Positions 52,761 to 60,405 of a DNA stretch of 64,000 nt are shown here, piece by piece (positions within the stretch are counted from its first letter, which is position 1; each line of letters opens with the position of its first letter). A program made the position numbers and the translations under genes. Origin of the DNA: Pseudozobellia sp. WGM2 (GTDB taxonomy: Bacteria; Bacteroidota; Bacteroidia; Flavobacteriales; Flavobacteriaceae); contig NZ_JADNYK010000005.1 of NCBI RefSeq assembly GCF_017810075.1, forward strand, positions 310,001 through 374,000, in the 5' to 3' direction. The notes under the pieces were generated by a model. It made no database searches and had not been told where the DNA came from. It saw nothing but the letters and a program-made list of their open reading frames with translations.

Positions 52761-53627
52761 ATGCAGAACAAGGTAAAGATTATAGAATGCCCAAGAGATG
52801 CCATGCAAGGCATCAAGGCTTTTATTCCCACGAAAGAAAAGGTAAAATACATTCAATCTTTATTGAATTGTGGGTTTGACACTATAGATTTTGGCAGCTT
52901 TGTATCGCCGAAAGCCATACCTCAAATGGTAGATACGGCAGAAGTGCTTTCACAACTCGACCTTTCAAAGTCAGATAGCAAGTTGCTATCGATAGTAGCT
53001 AATGTTCGTGGCGCAAAAGATGCCTGTAAGCATCCTGAGATTGATTATTTGGGATATCCTTTTTCTATTTCAGAAAACTTTCAAATGCGTAATACGCATA
53101 AGACCATTAGCGAGTCGGTCGCTATTTTACAGGAAATTTTAGAAAATGCTGAGAGCAGCGGAAAGGAAGTGGTAACCTATATTTCTATGGGTTTCGGTAA
53201 CCCGTATGGTGATCCTTGGGATGTTGATATCGTTGGAGAGTGGACTGAGAAATTAGCGGCAATGGGCGTTAAGATTCTTTCATTGTCTGATACCGTAGGT
53301 ACTTCGACACCTGAAAATATCGACTATCTGTTTTCTAATTTGATTCCTAAATACTCTGAAATAGAGTTTGGGGCCCATTTACATACGACGCCTACAAGAT
53401 GGCATGAAAAAATAGATGCTGCGTTTAATGCAGGCTGTCGAAGATTTGACGGTGCGGTACAAGGTTTTGGGGGTTGCCCTATGGCAAAAGATGAATTGAC
53501 CGGTAACATGCCTACCGAAAAAATGTTGTCTTACTTTACCACAAAAAAAGCTGATTCTGGAGTTAATTGGATGGTCTTTGAAGCTGCCTACAATAAGGCC
53601 ACAGAATTGTTTTCAGTTTATCACTAA
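52761..53627 (+). CDS. mvaB: hydroxymethylglutaryl-CoA lyase
   Basis: 288 residues, DRE-TIM barrel. IECPRDAMQGI holds the metal-binding Asp and the Arg of the catalytic core, ISLADTVG-like segment LSLSDTVGTSTPENI, GAHLHTTPTRWHEKIDAAFNAGCRRFDGAVQGFGGCPMAKDELTGN has the His-x-His metal site and active-site Cys in GGCPMA. It cleaves HMG-CoA to acetoacetate and acetyl-CoA at the end of leucine breakdown. Standard length (298 for human mature form). Confidence 0.94.
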   Translation: MQNKVKIIECPRDAMQGIKAFIPTKEKVKYIQSLLNCGFDTIDFGSFVSPKAIPQMVDTAEVLSQLDLSKSDSKLLSIVANVRGAKDACKHPEIDYLGYPFSISENFQMRNTHKTISESVAILQEILENAESSGKEVVTYISMGFGNPYGDPWDVDIVGEWTEKLAAMGVKILSLSDTVGTSTPENIDYLFSNLIPKYSEIEFGAHLHTTPTRWHEKIDAAFNAGCRRFDGAVQGFGGCPMAKDELTGNMPTEKMLSYFTTKKADSGVNWMVFEAAYNKATELFSVYH

Positions 53628-53646
53628 AAGTGTTGCCATATTTTTA

Positions 53647-54003
53647 TTAATCGTTGAACAACGAATCTAAATAGTTGTCTAGGCCGAGTTGAAACAAGGT
53701 CCCTTCAACGAGGTCTTTTACACTGTTCAATTCTTCAGAATTCATGGCAAAAGAAATTTGGGGTACATGTGATTCTACGAGTATCGAACGACACATTTCT
53801 TTCTTTTTACAACCACCACACAACGAGTGATTTTTTACACTCTGACTTATATTGTTTGAGAATTTAAGTAATTCTTCTTTTGAAACGAAAAGCCCGGTAT
53901 CCCTGAAAACCAATTGTACTTTATTGCAATGCTTTGAGCTATCGCCTTTATACTTGAAAGCCAAGCCAAAATTGTTGTTATAAATAAGATTGATGTCATC
54001 CAT
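53647..54003 (-). CDS. small CxxC protein, paralogue of the divergent 54215 gene
   Basis: 118 residues with no signal. Cys26, then a cluster Cys62-x2-Cys65-x5-Cys71. It aligns with the 112-residue protein at 54215 over most of its length: NNFGLAF vs NNYGAFY, VQLVFRDTGLFVSKEELL vs LQLIVDTIGIFMSETDLS, the Cys cluster, and DLVEGTLFQLGLDNYL vs DLVKGTQFVLGMDDTL. The pair is divergent, 211 bp apart. The DNA upstream holds a -7 box and an adjacent 23-bp dyad (54049-54071). I do not know the family; metal or Fe-S binding is an inference. Confidence 0.75.
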   Translation of the reverse strand: MDDINLIYNNNFGLAFKYKGDSSKHCNKVQLVFRDTGLFVSKEELLKFSNNISQSVKNHSLCGGCKKKEMCRSILVESHVPQISFAMNSEELNSVKDLVEGTLFQLGLDNYLDSLFND

Positions 54004-54034
54004 AAAACCTAAAATATTTTGTGATGTTCAATCT

Positions 54035-54042
54035 CAAAAATA
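54035..54042 (-). promoter_or_regulatory. -7 box of the 53647 gene
   Basis: TATTTTTG on the minus strand, exact TAnnTTTG. The 23-bp dyad at 54049-54071 lies directly upstream, over the spacer to the -33 region, suiting a repressor. Confidence 0.6.
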
Positions 54043-54048
54043 ATAACT

Positions 54049-54071
54049 TTATTTAGATTGATTAAAAATAA
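54049..54071 (+). promoter_or_regulatory. 23-bp dyad, candidate iron-responsive operator A
   Basis: TTATTTAGATT, G, ATTAAAAATAA: outer arms TTATT and AATAA are inverted, 8 of 11 positions symmetric. Half-site is repeated at four other places in this locus. Overlaps the promoter of the 53647 gene. Confidence 0.55.
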
Positions 54072-54089
54072 ACTTATATATTCGCATTG

Positions 54090-54112
54090 TTATTCGGAAT
54101 CATTCTAAATAA
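54090..54112 (+). promoter_or_regulatory. 23-bp dyad, candidate iron-responsive operator B
   Basis: TTATTCGGAAT, C, ATTCTAAATAA: 9 of 11 positions symmetric. The reverse complement aligns with operator A (TTATTTAGA, then TGATT, then AATAA). It lies near the estimated start of the plus-strand transcript toward 54215. Confidence 0.6.
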
Positions 54113-54113
54113 A

Positions 54114-54149
54114 ATGTTAGGTAGCTTCCGAATTTATCTTACAGTTTGA
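54114..54149 (+). CDS. candidate 11-residue leader peptide
   Basis: ATG directly after operator B, reading MLGSFRIYLTV, then TGA, ten bases before a strong terminator and 66 bases before the next gene. It has the same arrangement as the micro-ORF upstream of the MFS gene at 7027. Very short, so it may be coincidental. Confidence 0.25.
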   Translation: MLGSFRIYLTV

Positions 54150-54158
54150 GTTAGTTTG

Positions 54159-54196
54159 GCCGGGGGTCTTTCTAGGTTTGGTCCCCGGCTTTTTTT
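54159..54196 (+). terminator. strong terminator inside the leader of the 54215 gene
   Basis: Arms gccgggg and ccccggc (7 perfect G/C pairs, extendable by wobbles), 17-base loop, then TTTTTTT. It lies 19 bp before the start of the 54215 gene, so either a small RNA from operator B's promoter ends here or read-through into 54215 is regulated. Confidence 0.75.
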
Positions 54197-54214
54197 AAAA
54201 TCATCAATGTACTT

Positions 54215-54553
54215 ATGGAGCTTATATACGGAAACAATTATGGGGCTTTTTACAAAGTTTTCGATGCCCCGAACAATGAATGTAGACTACAGTTAATCGT
54301 AGATACTATTGGCATCTTCATGTCAGAAACAGACCTATCACATTTTTTGAATATCATTCAAGATTCAGATAAACCATGTATGTGCGCCAATTGTAATGGT
54401 GGCAAATGCAATAAGATTTGGTGCACCAACCCATTGGTAGACATTTGCTTAAAAGTTACTGAACCTATTCTAGAAGAAATGGAGGACTTGGTAAAAGGCA
54501 CTCAATTTGTCTTGGGTATGGATGATACCCTTAGGAAATACAAAATTAATTAA
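54215..54553 (+). CDS. small Cys-rich protein, paralogue of the divergent 53647 gene
   Basis: 112 residues, no signal. Cys23, then a cluster C55-x-C57-x2-C60-x4-C65-x4-C70 and Cys78, more Cys-rich than its partner at 53647. The shared core (NNYG, LQLIVDTIGIFM, DLVKGTQFVLGMDD) shows a common origin by duplication. The TonB-dependent receptor gene begins 34 bp downstream on the same strand, so the two likely share a transcript. A role in sensing or handling iron is suggested only by context. Confidence 0.75.
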   Translation: MELIYGNNYGAFYKVFDAPNNECRLQLIVDTIGIFMSETDLSHFLNIIQDSDKPCMCANCNGGKCNKIWCTNPLVDICLKVTEPILEEMEDLVKGTQFVLGMDDTLRKYKIN

Positions 54554-54587
54554 CACAACCAATTTGCAATTATAAATTAATTTAAGA

Positions 54588-57020
54588 ATGAATAACAAGC
54601 TTGCCGCCGCGATAGCGATGATGCTTTTCGCAAGTTTAACCTCTATGATGGCACAGTCAATAAGAGGCACTGTCACCGACAACTTAGGAGAACCCTTATT
54701 CGGGGTTAATGTTTTGATCAAGAATTCTTCAAAGGGAGTTCAGACTGACGAAAAAGGTCAATTTGAACTTAAACAGATAACTTCTGGTACGCACACCTTA
54801 TCAATCTCTTATCTTGGGTTTAGAACCAAAAATGTCGATTTCGAAGTAAACAGTAACGACAATGTAGACTTGGGAGGCATCACCCTCTATGAGGGTAATG
54901 AGATTTTAAGAGAAGTTGTGGTCGAGGGAGAACGGATCAACAAATTCGCACGAAAGAATACCGCATATGTTTCTAAAATGCCGTTAAGAGATTTAGAAAA
55001 CACCCAGGTCTATAGTACTATAACAACAGATTTACTTAAATCTCAAGTAGCGACAACTTTCGAAGATGCGCTCAAAAATGCCGTAGGAGTCGAAAAACTA
55101 TGGACGTCTACCGGAAGGGGCGGTGATGGTGCCGGCTACTATTCCTTACGCGGATTTTCGGTTCAGCCACAATTGGTAAACGGTATTCCCGGTCTTACTA
55201 ACGGAACCATCAATGCGGCCAATATTGAGCGGATTGAAGTAGTAAAGGGGCCTTCGGCCACTTTGTTCGGTAACGCGGTAACTTCTTACGGTGGTTTGAT
55301 TAACGTAGTCACCAAAAAACCATATATCGGTTTTGGTGGTGAGCTTTCATTTACCTCTGGAACATACGGATTTAATCAAATAAGTGGAGATTTTAATACT
55401 CCTTTGGATAAGAAGAACAATATCTATTTCAGATTGAATACTGCTTATTCTACGCAACAGAGTTTTCAAGATGCGGGCTTCAAAAAGTCTTTTTTTGTAG
55501 CTCCATCATTATCCTATCAGGTGAACGATCGCCTATCCTTTTCGTTTTACGGAGAGATTACTTCTGCTGAGCAGACCAACCCGACCTTTCTTTTTCTAAA
55601 TAGAAGCGCCGCTACAGAAGCTTCAAATTTAGAGGAGTTGGGTTATAACAACAAGTTGTCGTTTACAAGTAATGATTTGACTTTGGAGAATCCGACCCAA
55701 AACTACCGTATCGAGATGGATTATAAACTATCGGATACTTGGCAATCACAAACCATACTTTCTAAAAGTTCTACCTCTACAAGTGGATATTATAGCTATT
55801 TATTTGATTTTTTGACCTTAGGCGATAATACGTTTACGCGCTATATTAACAAGCAAAATTCAAACACCCAAACAACTGATATTCAACAGAACTTCATTGG
55901 TGATTTTAAGTTGGCCGGGTTAAGAAATAGAATAGTTTTCGGCATCGATTATTATAATGCTACAAGTACGAATAACGATACCGGTTATGCGTTTTATGGC
56001 AATGTTACACCTTCCGGCGGATCTAATGGAGACAATCCCTTTACGGCAGAGGTAGAGGAAGATGCCTATTCACTATCAGCTTCTGCGGTTGATGCTGCGT
56101 TACAAAATCAGCCGGTAAGCAATATAAAATCAAAAAAACATATTTATAGTGCTTATGTTTCAGATGTATTGAACATAACACCTTCACTATCTGCAATGGC
56201 CGGGCTTCGATTAGATTTCTTTGATAACGAGGGTGATTTAAGCACCACCGAAGATGATTTTGATCAAACAGCTTTTGCCCCTAAATTCGGGTTGCTATAC
56301 CAACCCATTTTGAACAAGCTGTCAGTATTCGCGAATTATCAAAACGGTTTTACGAATGTAGCCCCGCAATTGGTGGGTGACCCGTCTGCCGGAGCTCAGA
56401 CTTTACAGACTTTTGACCCTGAACAGGCGAATCAAATAGAATTGGGCTTTAAAACCAATTTTTTCAATGGAAGATTGAACTCTGTAGTCAGTTATTATGA
56501 CATTAATGTAAAGGATAGGGTTATACCTGGTGAAACACCGTTCAGTCAAGTTCAGGGCGGCGAAGTACGAAGTAAGGGCTTCGAGATTGAAGTGAACGCC
56601 AACCCTATAAAAGGCTTGAACATAAGAGCTGGCTACAGTTATAACGACAGTGAGGTTATCGAAGGTTTAGAGTTCAGTTCTTACGCAGAGGAGGGAAGAA
56701 GGCCTTCTGACGCTGGGCCGAAAAATTTATTCAATGCTTGGGCGAATTACCGCTTTCATACCGGTAACCTCGAAGGATTCGGTTTAGGTATCGGGGCCAA
56801 TAGCGCCAGTGAAAGAGCGGTTTACGATAGTGCCGTACTTGGTAAGTTTGCCCTGCCTGGGTATACTATAGCCAATGCCTCGGTTTTTTACGAAGCGGCC
56901 AAATATCGTATTGCCCTTAAATTGGACAATGCATTGAACGAAGAATATTATAAAGGTTGGTCGACTATTAATCCGCAGATGCCTAGGGCACTTTATGCTA
57001 ATTTCACCTATCGATTTTAG
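54588..57020 (+). CDS. TonB-dependent siderophore receptor
   Basis: 810 residues. Signal peptide ends at M-M-A-Q. CarboxypepD_reg-like domain 25-105 (IRGTVTDNLGEPLFGVNVLIKN). The plug contains YYSLRGFSVQPQLVNGIPGLTNGT and ERIEVVKGPSATLFGNAVTSYGGLINVVTKKP, closely matching ferrichrome/coprogen-type siderophore receptors. The barrel ends in LYANFTYRF. Genomic neighbours (PepSY reductase, iron-type operators) support iron-siderophore uptake. Which siderophore is unknown. Confidence 0.93.
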   Translation: MNNKLAAAIAMMLFASLTSMMAQSIRGTVTDNLGEPLFGVNVLIKNSSKGVQTDEKGQFELKQITSGTHTLSISYLGFRTKNVDFEVNSNDNVDLGGITLYEGNEILREVVVEGERINKFARKNTAYVSKMPLRDLENTQVYSTITTDLLKSQVATTFEDALKNAVGVEKLWTSTGRGGDGAGYYSLRGFSVQPQLVNGIPGLTNGTINAANIERIEVVKGPSATLFGNAVTSYGGLINVVTKKPYIGFGGELSFTSGTYGFNQISGDFNTPLDKKNNIYFRLNTAYSTQQSFQDAGFKKSFFVAPSLSYQVNDRLSFSFYGEITSAEQTNPTFLFLNRSAATEASNLEELGYNNKLSFTSNDLTLENPTQNYRIEMDYKLSDTWQSQTILSKSSTSTSGYYSYLFDFLTLGDNTFTRYINKQNSNTQTTDIQQNFIGDFKLAGLRNRIVFGIDYYNATSTNNDTGYAFYGNVTPSGGSNGDNPFTAEVEEDAYSLSASAVDAALQNQPVSNIKSKKHIYSAYVSDVLNITPSLSAMAGLRLDFFDNEGDLSTTEDDFDQTAFAPKFGLLYQPILNKLSVFANYQNGFTNVAPQLVGDPSAGAQTLQTFDPEQANQIELGFKTNFFNGRLNSVVSYYDINVKDRVIPGETPFSQVQGGEVRSKGFEIEVNANPIKGLNIRAGYSYNDSEVIEGLEFSSYAEEGRRPSDAGPKNLFNAWANYRFHTGNLEGFGLGIGANSASERAVYDSAVLGKFALPGYTIANASVFYEAAKYRIALKLDNALNEEYYKGWSTINPQMPRALYANFTYRF

Positions 57021-57095
57021 AGGGTCGATAATTATGGTTATCTATGCGTGTTTATTCATCAAATCGACAATAGTTACGCTTGAAAGATTAAATCA

Positions 57096-58259
57096 ATGGT
57101 AAAAGGAGAGTTACGAAAGAAGCTTTTGACAATACATAGAATTTTAGGTATTGCTACCGGTCTAGTGGTTTTTATCGTAAGTATTACTGGGTGCTTTTGG
57201 GTATTTAGAGAGGAAATAGAATCGTTGTATGTTGATTACGATAATGTGACTCCTCAAGAAGAGAGCTTCATTACTGTTACGGAAGCCCACGATTTGGCCA
57301 AAGCCGTTTTCCCTCAGAAACATATTCACGGTGCACTTTATGGAAAACGCGATGAGGCGGTCGAAGTTATATTCTATGAGATAGAGCCAGAGTTTTATTA
57401 TAGCGTTTTCCTCAACCCTTATTCTGGTGAGGTATTGCATATAAAAGACCATTTAAGCGGTTTTTTTGCCTTTATTTTAAAAGGACATGTAAGACTTTGG
57501 CTTCCGCCGGAAATAGGGGAACAAGTGGTTTCCATTTCGATATTGCTCTTCATGCTTATTCTCGTTTCGGGCCTAATACTATGGTGGCCTAAGAAAAAAT
57601 CAAACCTAAAGCAAAGACTTAGATTTAAGTGGAAGCCCGGTACGCGATGGAAACGAAAGAACTTCGATTTACATTCCATAGTCGGTTTCTATGTTTATAG
57701 CTTGGCTTTAGTATTGGCATTTACGGGATCTGTTATGGCTTTTAATTGGTTTTATTATGGTTTTTATAAGGCGATAGGTGGTGAAAAGCGTGCTGAATTT
57801 TATATTCCTAATAATATAAATACTGCAGAGACCATTGAAAAAGATGTATTACCTATTGATCGATTGATACCTCTTCTAAGGAAAGACTCACCGAATGCCC
57901 TAAATTACGAGGTTCATTACCCAGCGACCGATTCAACAAGCATTTATGTAGAAGTGGCACATAGTGAGGGTTTATATTATGATAACGACTATCGATTTTT
58001 TGACCAGTACACCTTAGAAGAAATCGAGACTAATGGTATTTATGGTAAATATGATGATGCCAAGTTCGCCGATAAATTGATTCGGATGAATTATGATATA
58101 CATATAGGATCTATTGGTGGTATAATTGGTAAAATAATTGCCTTTTTAACAAGTTTGATTATTGCAAGTCTGCCGGTTACCGGTACCTTATTATGGTATG
58201 GTCGCAAGTATAAAAGCAAAAAAAAGACACCCAAATGGGCATCAAGTACAGTTTCGTAA
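57096..58259 (+). CDS. PepSY-associated membrane protein (FoxB/PiuB-like iron reductase candidate)
   Basis: 387 residues. Four membrane segments: ILGIATGLVVFIVSITGCFWVF, ISILLFMLILVSGLILWWPKK, IVGFYVYSLALVLAFTGSVMAF and IIGKIIAFLTSLIIASLPVTGTLLWYG. Between segment 1 and 2 lies a PepSY region. His residues at membrane faces (HRILG, HVRLW, HSIVG, HIGS) could coordinate haem. Related proteins reduce siderophore-bound iron in the periplasm. Follows the siderophore receptor by 75 bp; the best context evidence is this pairing. Confidence 0.87.
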   Translation: MVKGELRKKLLTIHRILGIATGLVVFIVSITGCFWVFREEIESLYVDYDNVTPQEESFITVTEAHDLAKAVFPQKHIHGALYGKRDEAVEVIFYEIEPEFYYSVFLNPYSGEVLHIKDHLSGFFAFILKGHVRLWLPPEIGEQVVSISILLFMLILVSGLILWWPKKKSNLKQRLRFKWKPGTRWKRKNFDLHSIVGFYVYSLALVLAFTGSVMAFNWFYYGFYKAIGGEKRAEFYIPNNINTAETIEKDVLPIDRLIPLLRKDSPNALNYEVHYPATDSTSIYVEVAHSEGLYYDNDYRFFDQYTLEEIETNGIYGKYDDAKFADKLIRMNYDIHIGSIGGIIGKIIAFLTSLIIASLPVTGTLLWYGRKYKSKKKTPKWASSTVS

Positions 58260-58343
58260 CATCTTGAAATATAATAGTCTATATCGATAATTATTGGTGA
58301 ATAAGTCTATTTTAGATGAAGTAAAATATCTAAAAGTATGCTT

Positions 58344-58366
58344 CAATTTTAAATCAATCTAAATAT
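58344..58366 (-). promoter_or_regulatory. iron-type operator half-site upstream of the Cys-rich gene
   Basis: On the minus strand it reads ATATTTAGATT, G, ATTTAAAATTG, sharing TATTTAGATTGATT with operator A. Only about 6 of 11 positions are symmetric, but the shared half-site is long. Confidence 0.45.
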
Positions 58367-58391
58367 AAATAATTGATTATCAGTTATTTAT
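58365..58391. promoter_or_regulatory. 27-bp near-perfect palindrome upstream of the Cys-rich gene
   Basis: Arms ATAAATAATTGAT and ATCAGTTATTTAT pair at 24 of 27 positions counting both strands. The core TTGAT(T)ATCA resembles the E. coli Fur core TGATAATCA. It ends two bases before the -33 TTG at 58393. Confidence 0.6.
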
Positions 58392-58392
58392 A

Positions 58393-58423
58393 TTGTTTCT
58401 AAGAATGTGGCTCTTTAACTTTG
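58393..58423 (+). promoter_or_regulatory. promoter of the Cys-rich gene
   Basis: TTG at 58393-58395, 20 bases, TAACTTTG at 58416-58423: one of the best Bacteroidota promoters in the window. The 27-bp palindrome sits directly upstream. Confidence 0.7.
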
Positions 58424-58452
58424 AGTAAGTTTAATTTAAAAAGAAAGAAGTT

Positions 58453-58701
58453 ATGTCTATAAGATTAGGAAATAGTTGTGGTAACTGCGAGAATTTAGTA
58501 GAAAGCAACGTATGCAAGGTTCATGGTGTAAAAGTAGGCAGTAGTTACACTTGCGATAGTTTTGAGATGAAAGTCGCACTTAAAGATAAAGAAAACTGCG
58601 TTAGCTGTGCGAGATATGAAACCAGTGATTGTGCCAATCCGCAAAAGGCAGCTCCAGGAATGTCATGTGCACATTGGGCGCCTCTGAGTGCTAGTGCGTA
58701 A
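58453..58701 (+). CDS. small protein with two tandem four-cysteine modules
   Basis: 82 residues, no signal peptide. The eight cysteines fall into two matching modules: C9-x2-C12-x8-C21-x12-C34 and C49-x2-C52-x7-C60-x11-C72, each ending in a Cys followed by Asp/Ala, Ser/His, aromatic (TCDSF and SCAHW). The spacing suits a four-ligand metal site per module, Zn or Fe-S. I do not recognise the family. It has its own promoter with two palindromic operators and its own terminator. Confidence 0.8.
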   Translation: MSIRLGNSCGNCENLVESNVCKVHGVKVGSSYTCDSFEMKVALKDKENCVSCARYETSDCANPQKAAPGMSCAHWAPLSASA

Positions 58702-58725
58702 TTACAAATAACATTACACTTAACT

Positions 58726-58758
58726 ATCGACCATCATTAAGGTGGTCGATTTTTTTTG
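58726..58758 (+). terminator. terminator of the Cys-rich gene
   Basis: Eight-base arms atcgacca and tggtcgat, then TTTTTTTT. Confidence 0.85.
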
Positions 58759-58885
58759 CTAATCATGATGTTTCGGCTCATATCTTCCCAATTAAAATCG
58801 TTTGCTGTAATCAATTGAAATATCTCTCCTAAATTTTTCTCGTTTAAGGCTATAAAAGTGGCAGTTAAGCTTTGAATATCAGTTT

Positions 58886-58908
58886 TTATTTAGATTTAAT
58901 CTATATAG
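58886..58908 (+). promoter_or_regulatory. 23-bp dyad, candidate iron-responsive operator upstream of DUF4856 gene
   Basis: TTATTTAGATT, T, AATCTATATAG: 9 of 11 positions symmetric, the best copy of the half-site. It ends four bases before the -33 TTG. Further half-sites lie at 58918-58927 and 58961-58970, i.e. inside and after the promoter. Confidence 0.6.
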
Positions 58909-58911
58909 TTC

Positions 58912-58942
58912 TTGGATAATTTAGATTCCTAAGTTAGATTTG
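58912..58942 (+). promoter_or_regulatory. promoter of the DUF4856 gene
   Basis: TTG at 58912-58914, 20 bases, TAGATTTG at 58935-58942. Transcription would start near 58949, 36 bp before ATG, within the last operator-like half-site. Confidence 0.7.
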
Positions 58943-58984
58943 CACGGTTATTTTAAAAAAGTCTAAATAAATATATCCTTACAA

Positions 58985-60289
58985 ATGAAGAAATTAGCTT
59001 TCTCTTTCATGGCCGTGGCCGGATTAATCTTTACCTCATGCGATTCTGATGATAATGGAGGCGATGATTTGCCTCTGGAGGCGACCTGTGACGATGGAAT
59101 CATGAACGGTGACGAAACAGGTATTGACTGTGGTGGTAGCAATTGTGGTCCTTGCGAGACGGGTGTTGAAAACCCTGATAGTTATTCATTTGAAAGAAAT
59201 GGTGAAAGCACTGTAAGTTTTACAGGTCAAACGACTCGTCTGTTAATGGGAGATGAGATTCTTGGGGCCTTCAGTGATGTTTCTGCCACAGTTGAACAAA
59301 TTCAAGCAATGTTTGCCCATCAAGAAGGTGAGAGTGATTTTGAGAATGCCGATTTGAATGCTTCCGATAAAAGTATTTCAAGTAAAACAGCGGCTTCCGC
59401 AGACTATTTTTCTTCCAATGCAGTCGATCAAGGCTTGATAAGAGCTGATTTTAATGGTTGGATCGCTGCTCAGGTTGAGGAAGTATTTCCTAATTGGAAT
59501 GTAGCCGCAGAGGCCGGTACCGCTGGTCAAATTGCCGACGGGGAGTCTACTCGATATATAAGTGCCCAAGGTTTGGAGTACAATCAATTGTTCAATAAAG
59601 GTTTAATTGGCGCGCTAACTGTAGACCAAGCATTGAATAATTATTTGAGCCCGGCCGTATTGGATGAAGGTAGCAATGTAGCCAATAATGATTCAGGTAC
59701 TACGGAAGAAGACAAGAACTATACGACTATGGAGCATAAGTGGGACGAGGCCTATGGTTATGTTTATGGTCTAAATGCCAATTCAGCTGATCCGAATGCC
59801 GATTTAGGTGCCGATAATTTTCTGAACAAGTACATCGGTCGAGTGGAAGGTGATACTGATTTTGCCGGAATTGCCGACGAAATTTTTCAAGCCTTTAAAT
59901 TAGGTAGAGCTGCCATCGTTGCCATGGACTATGAGGTACGCGATGCTCAGGCTGAAATCATAAAGGAAAAAATATCAGAGGTTATAGGTATTCGTGCGAT
60001 TCATTATTTACAACAAGGCAAGAATGCTTTAAGCCAAGAAACTCCGGATTTCGGGGGTGCTTTTCATGACTTGTCTGAAGGGTATGGTTTTATCTACAGC
60101 CTACAGTTTACCAGAAAGGCTGGTACCAGCGAACCCTATTTTGCCAAATCGGAGGTAGATGGCTTCTTGACCGATTTATTAGACGATGGCGAAAACGGAT
60201 TATGGAATGTACAAGAGGCTACTTTAGACGCCCTTTCAAATGCGATTGCTGATAGGTTCGAATTTACAGTGGAGCAAGCCGCTGAATAA
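58985..60289 (+). CDS. DUF4856 domain-containing lipoprotein
   Basis: 434 residues. Signal ends in F-T-S-C (Cys19). After an acidic spacer comes a short Cys motif, CDDGIMNGDETGIDCGG, that recurs in Flavobacteriaceae surface proteins. Residues 65-430 are DUF4856: SYSFERNGESTVSFTGQTTRLLMGDEIL, EHKWDEAYGYVYGLNA, and FHDLSEGYGFIYSLQFTRK. In related genomes as I recall, DUF4856 genes lie next to imelysin genes, as here. A role in iron acquisition is inferred from this and from the operators upstream. Confidence 0.87.
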   Translation: MKKLAFSFMAVAGLIFTSCDSDDNGGDDLPLEATCDDGIMNGDETGIDCGGSNCGPCETGVENPDSYSFERNGESTVSFTGQTTRLLMGDEILGAFSDVSATVEQIQAMFAHQEGESDFENADLNASDKSISSKTAASADYFSSNAVDQGLIRADFNGWIAAQVEEVFPNWNVAAEAGTAGQIADGESTRYISAQGLEYNQLFNKGLIGALTVDQALNNYLSPAVLDEGSNVANNDSGTTEEDKNYTTMEHKWDEAYGYVYGLNANSADPNADLGADNFLNKYIGRVEGDTDFAGIADEIFQAFKLGRAAIVAMDYEVRDAQAEIIKEKISEVIGIRAIHYLQQGKNALSQETPDFGGAFHDLSEGYGFIYSLQFTRKAGTSEPYFAKSEVDGFLTDLLDDGENGLWNVQEATLDALSNAIADRFEFTVEQAAE

Positions 60290-60330
60290 ATTAGGATTGA
60301 ATGCCTAACAGTATGAAAATGAAATAAAAG

Positions 60331-60369
60331 AAAGTGGTCAGTCTAGTCGAAGAATTGACCACTTTTTTT
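60331..60369 (+). terminator. terminator between DUF4856 and imelysin genes
   Basis: Ten-base perfect arms aaagtggtca and tgaccacttt, 15-base loop, T run to 60369. The imelysin -7 box (60369-60376) begins on its last base. Confidence 0.8.
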
Positions 60370-60376
60370 ATTTTTG
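60369..60376 (+). promoter_or_regulatory. -7 box of the imelysin gene
   Basis: TATTTTTG, exact TAnnTTTG, directly after the terminator and 29 bp before the ATG. Confidence 0.5.
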
Positions 60377-60405
60377 CATTAATTTGGAATAAATAAACAT
60401 AAAGA

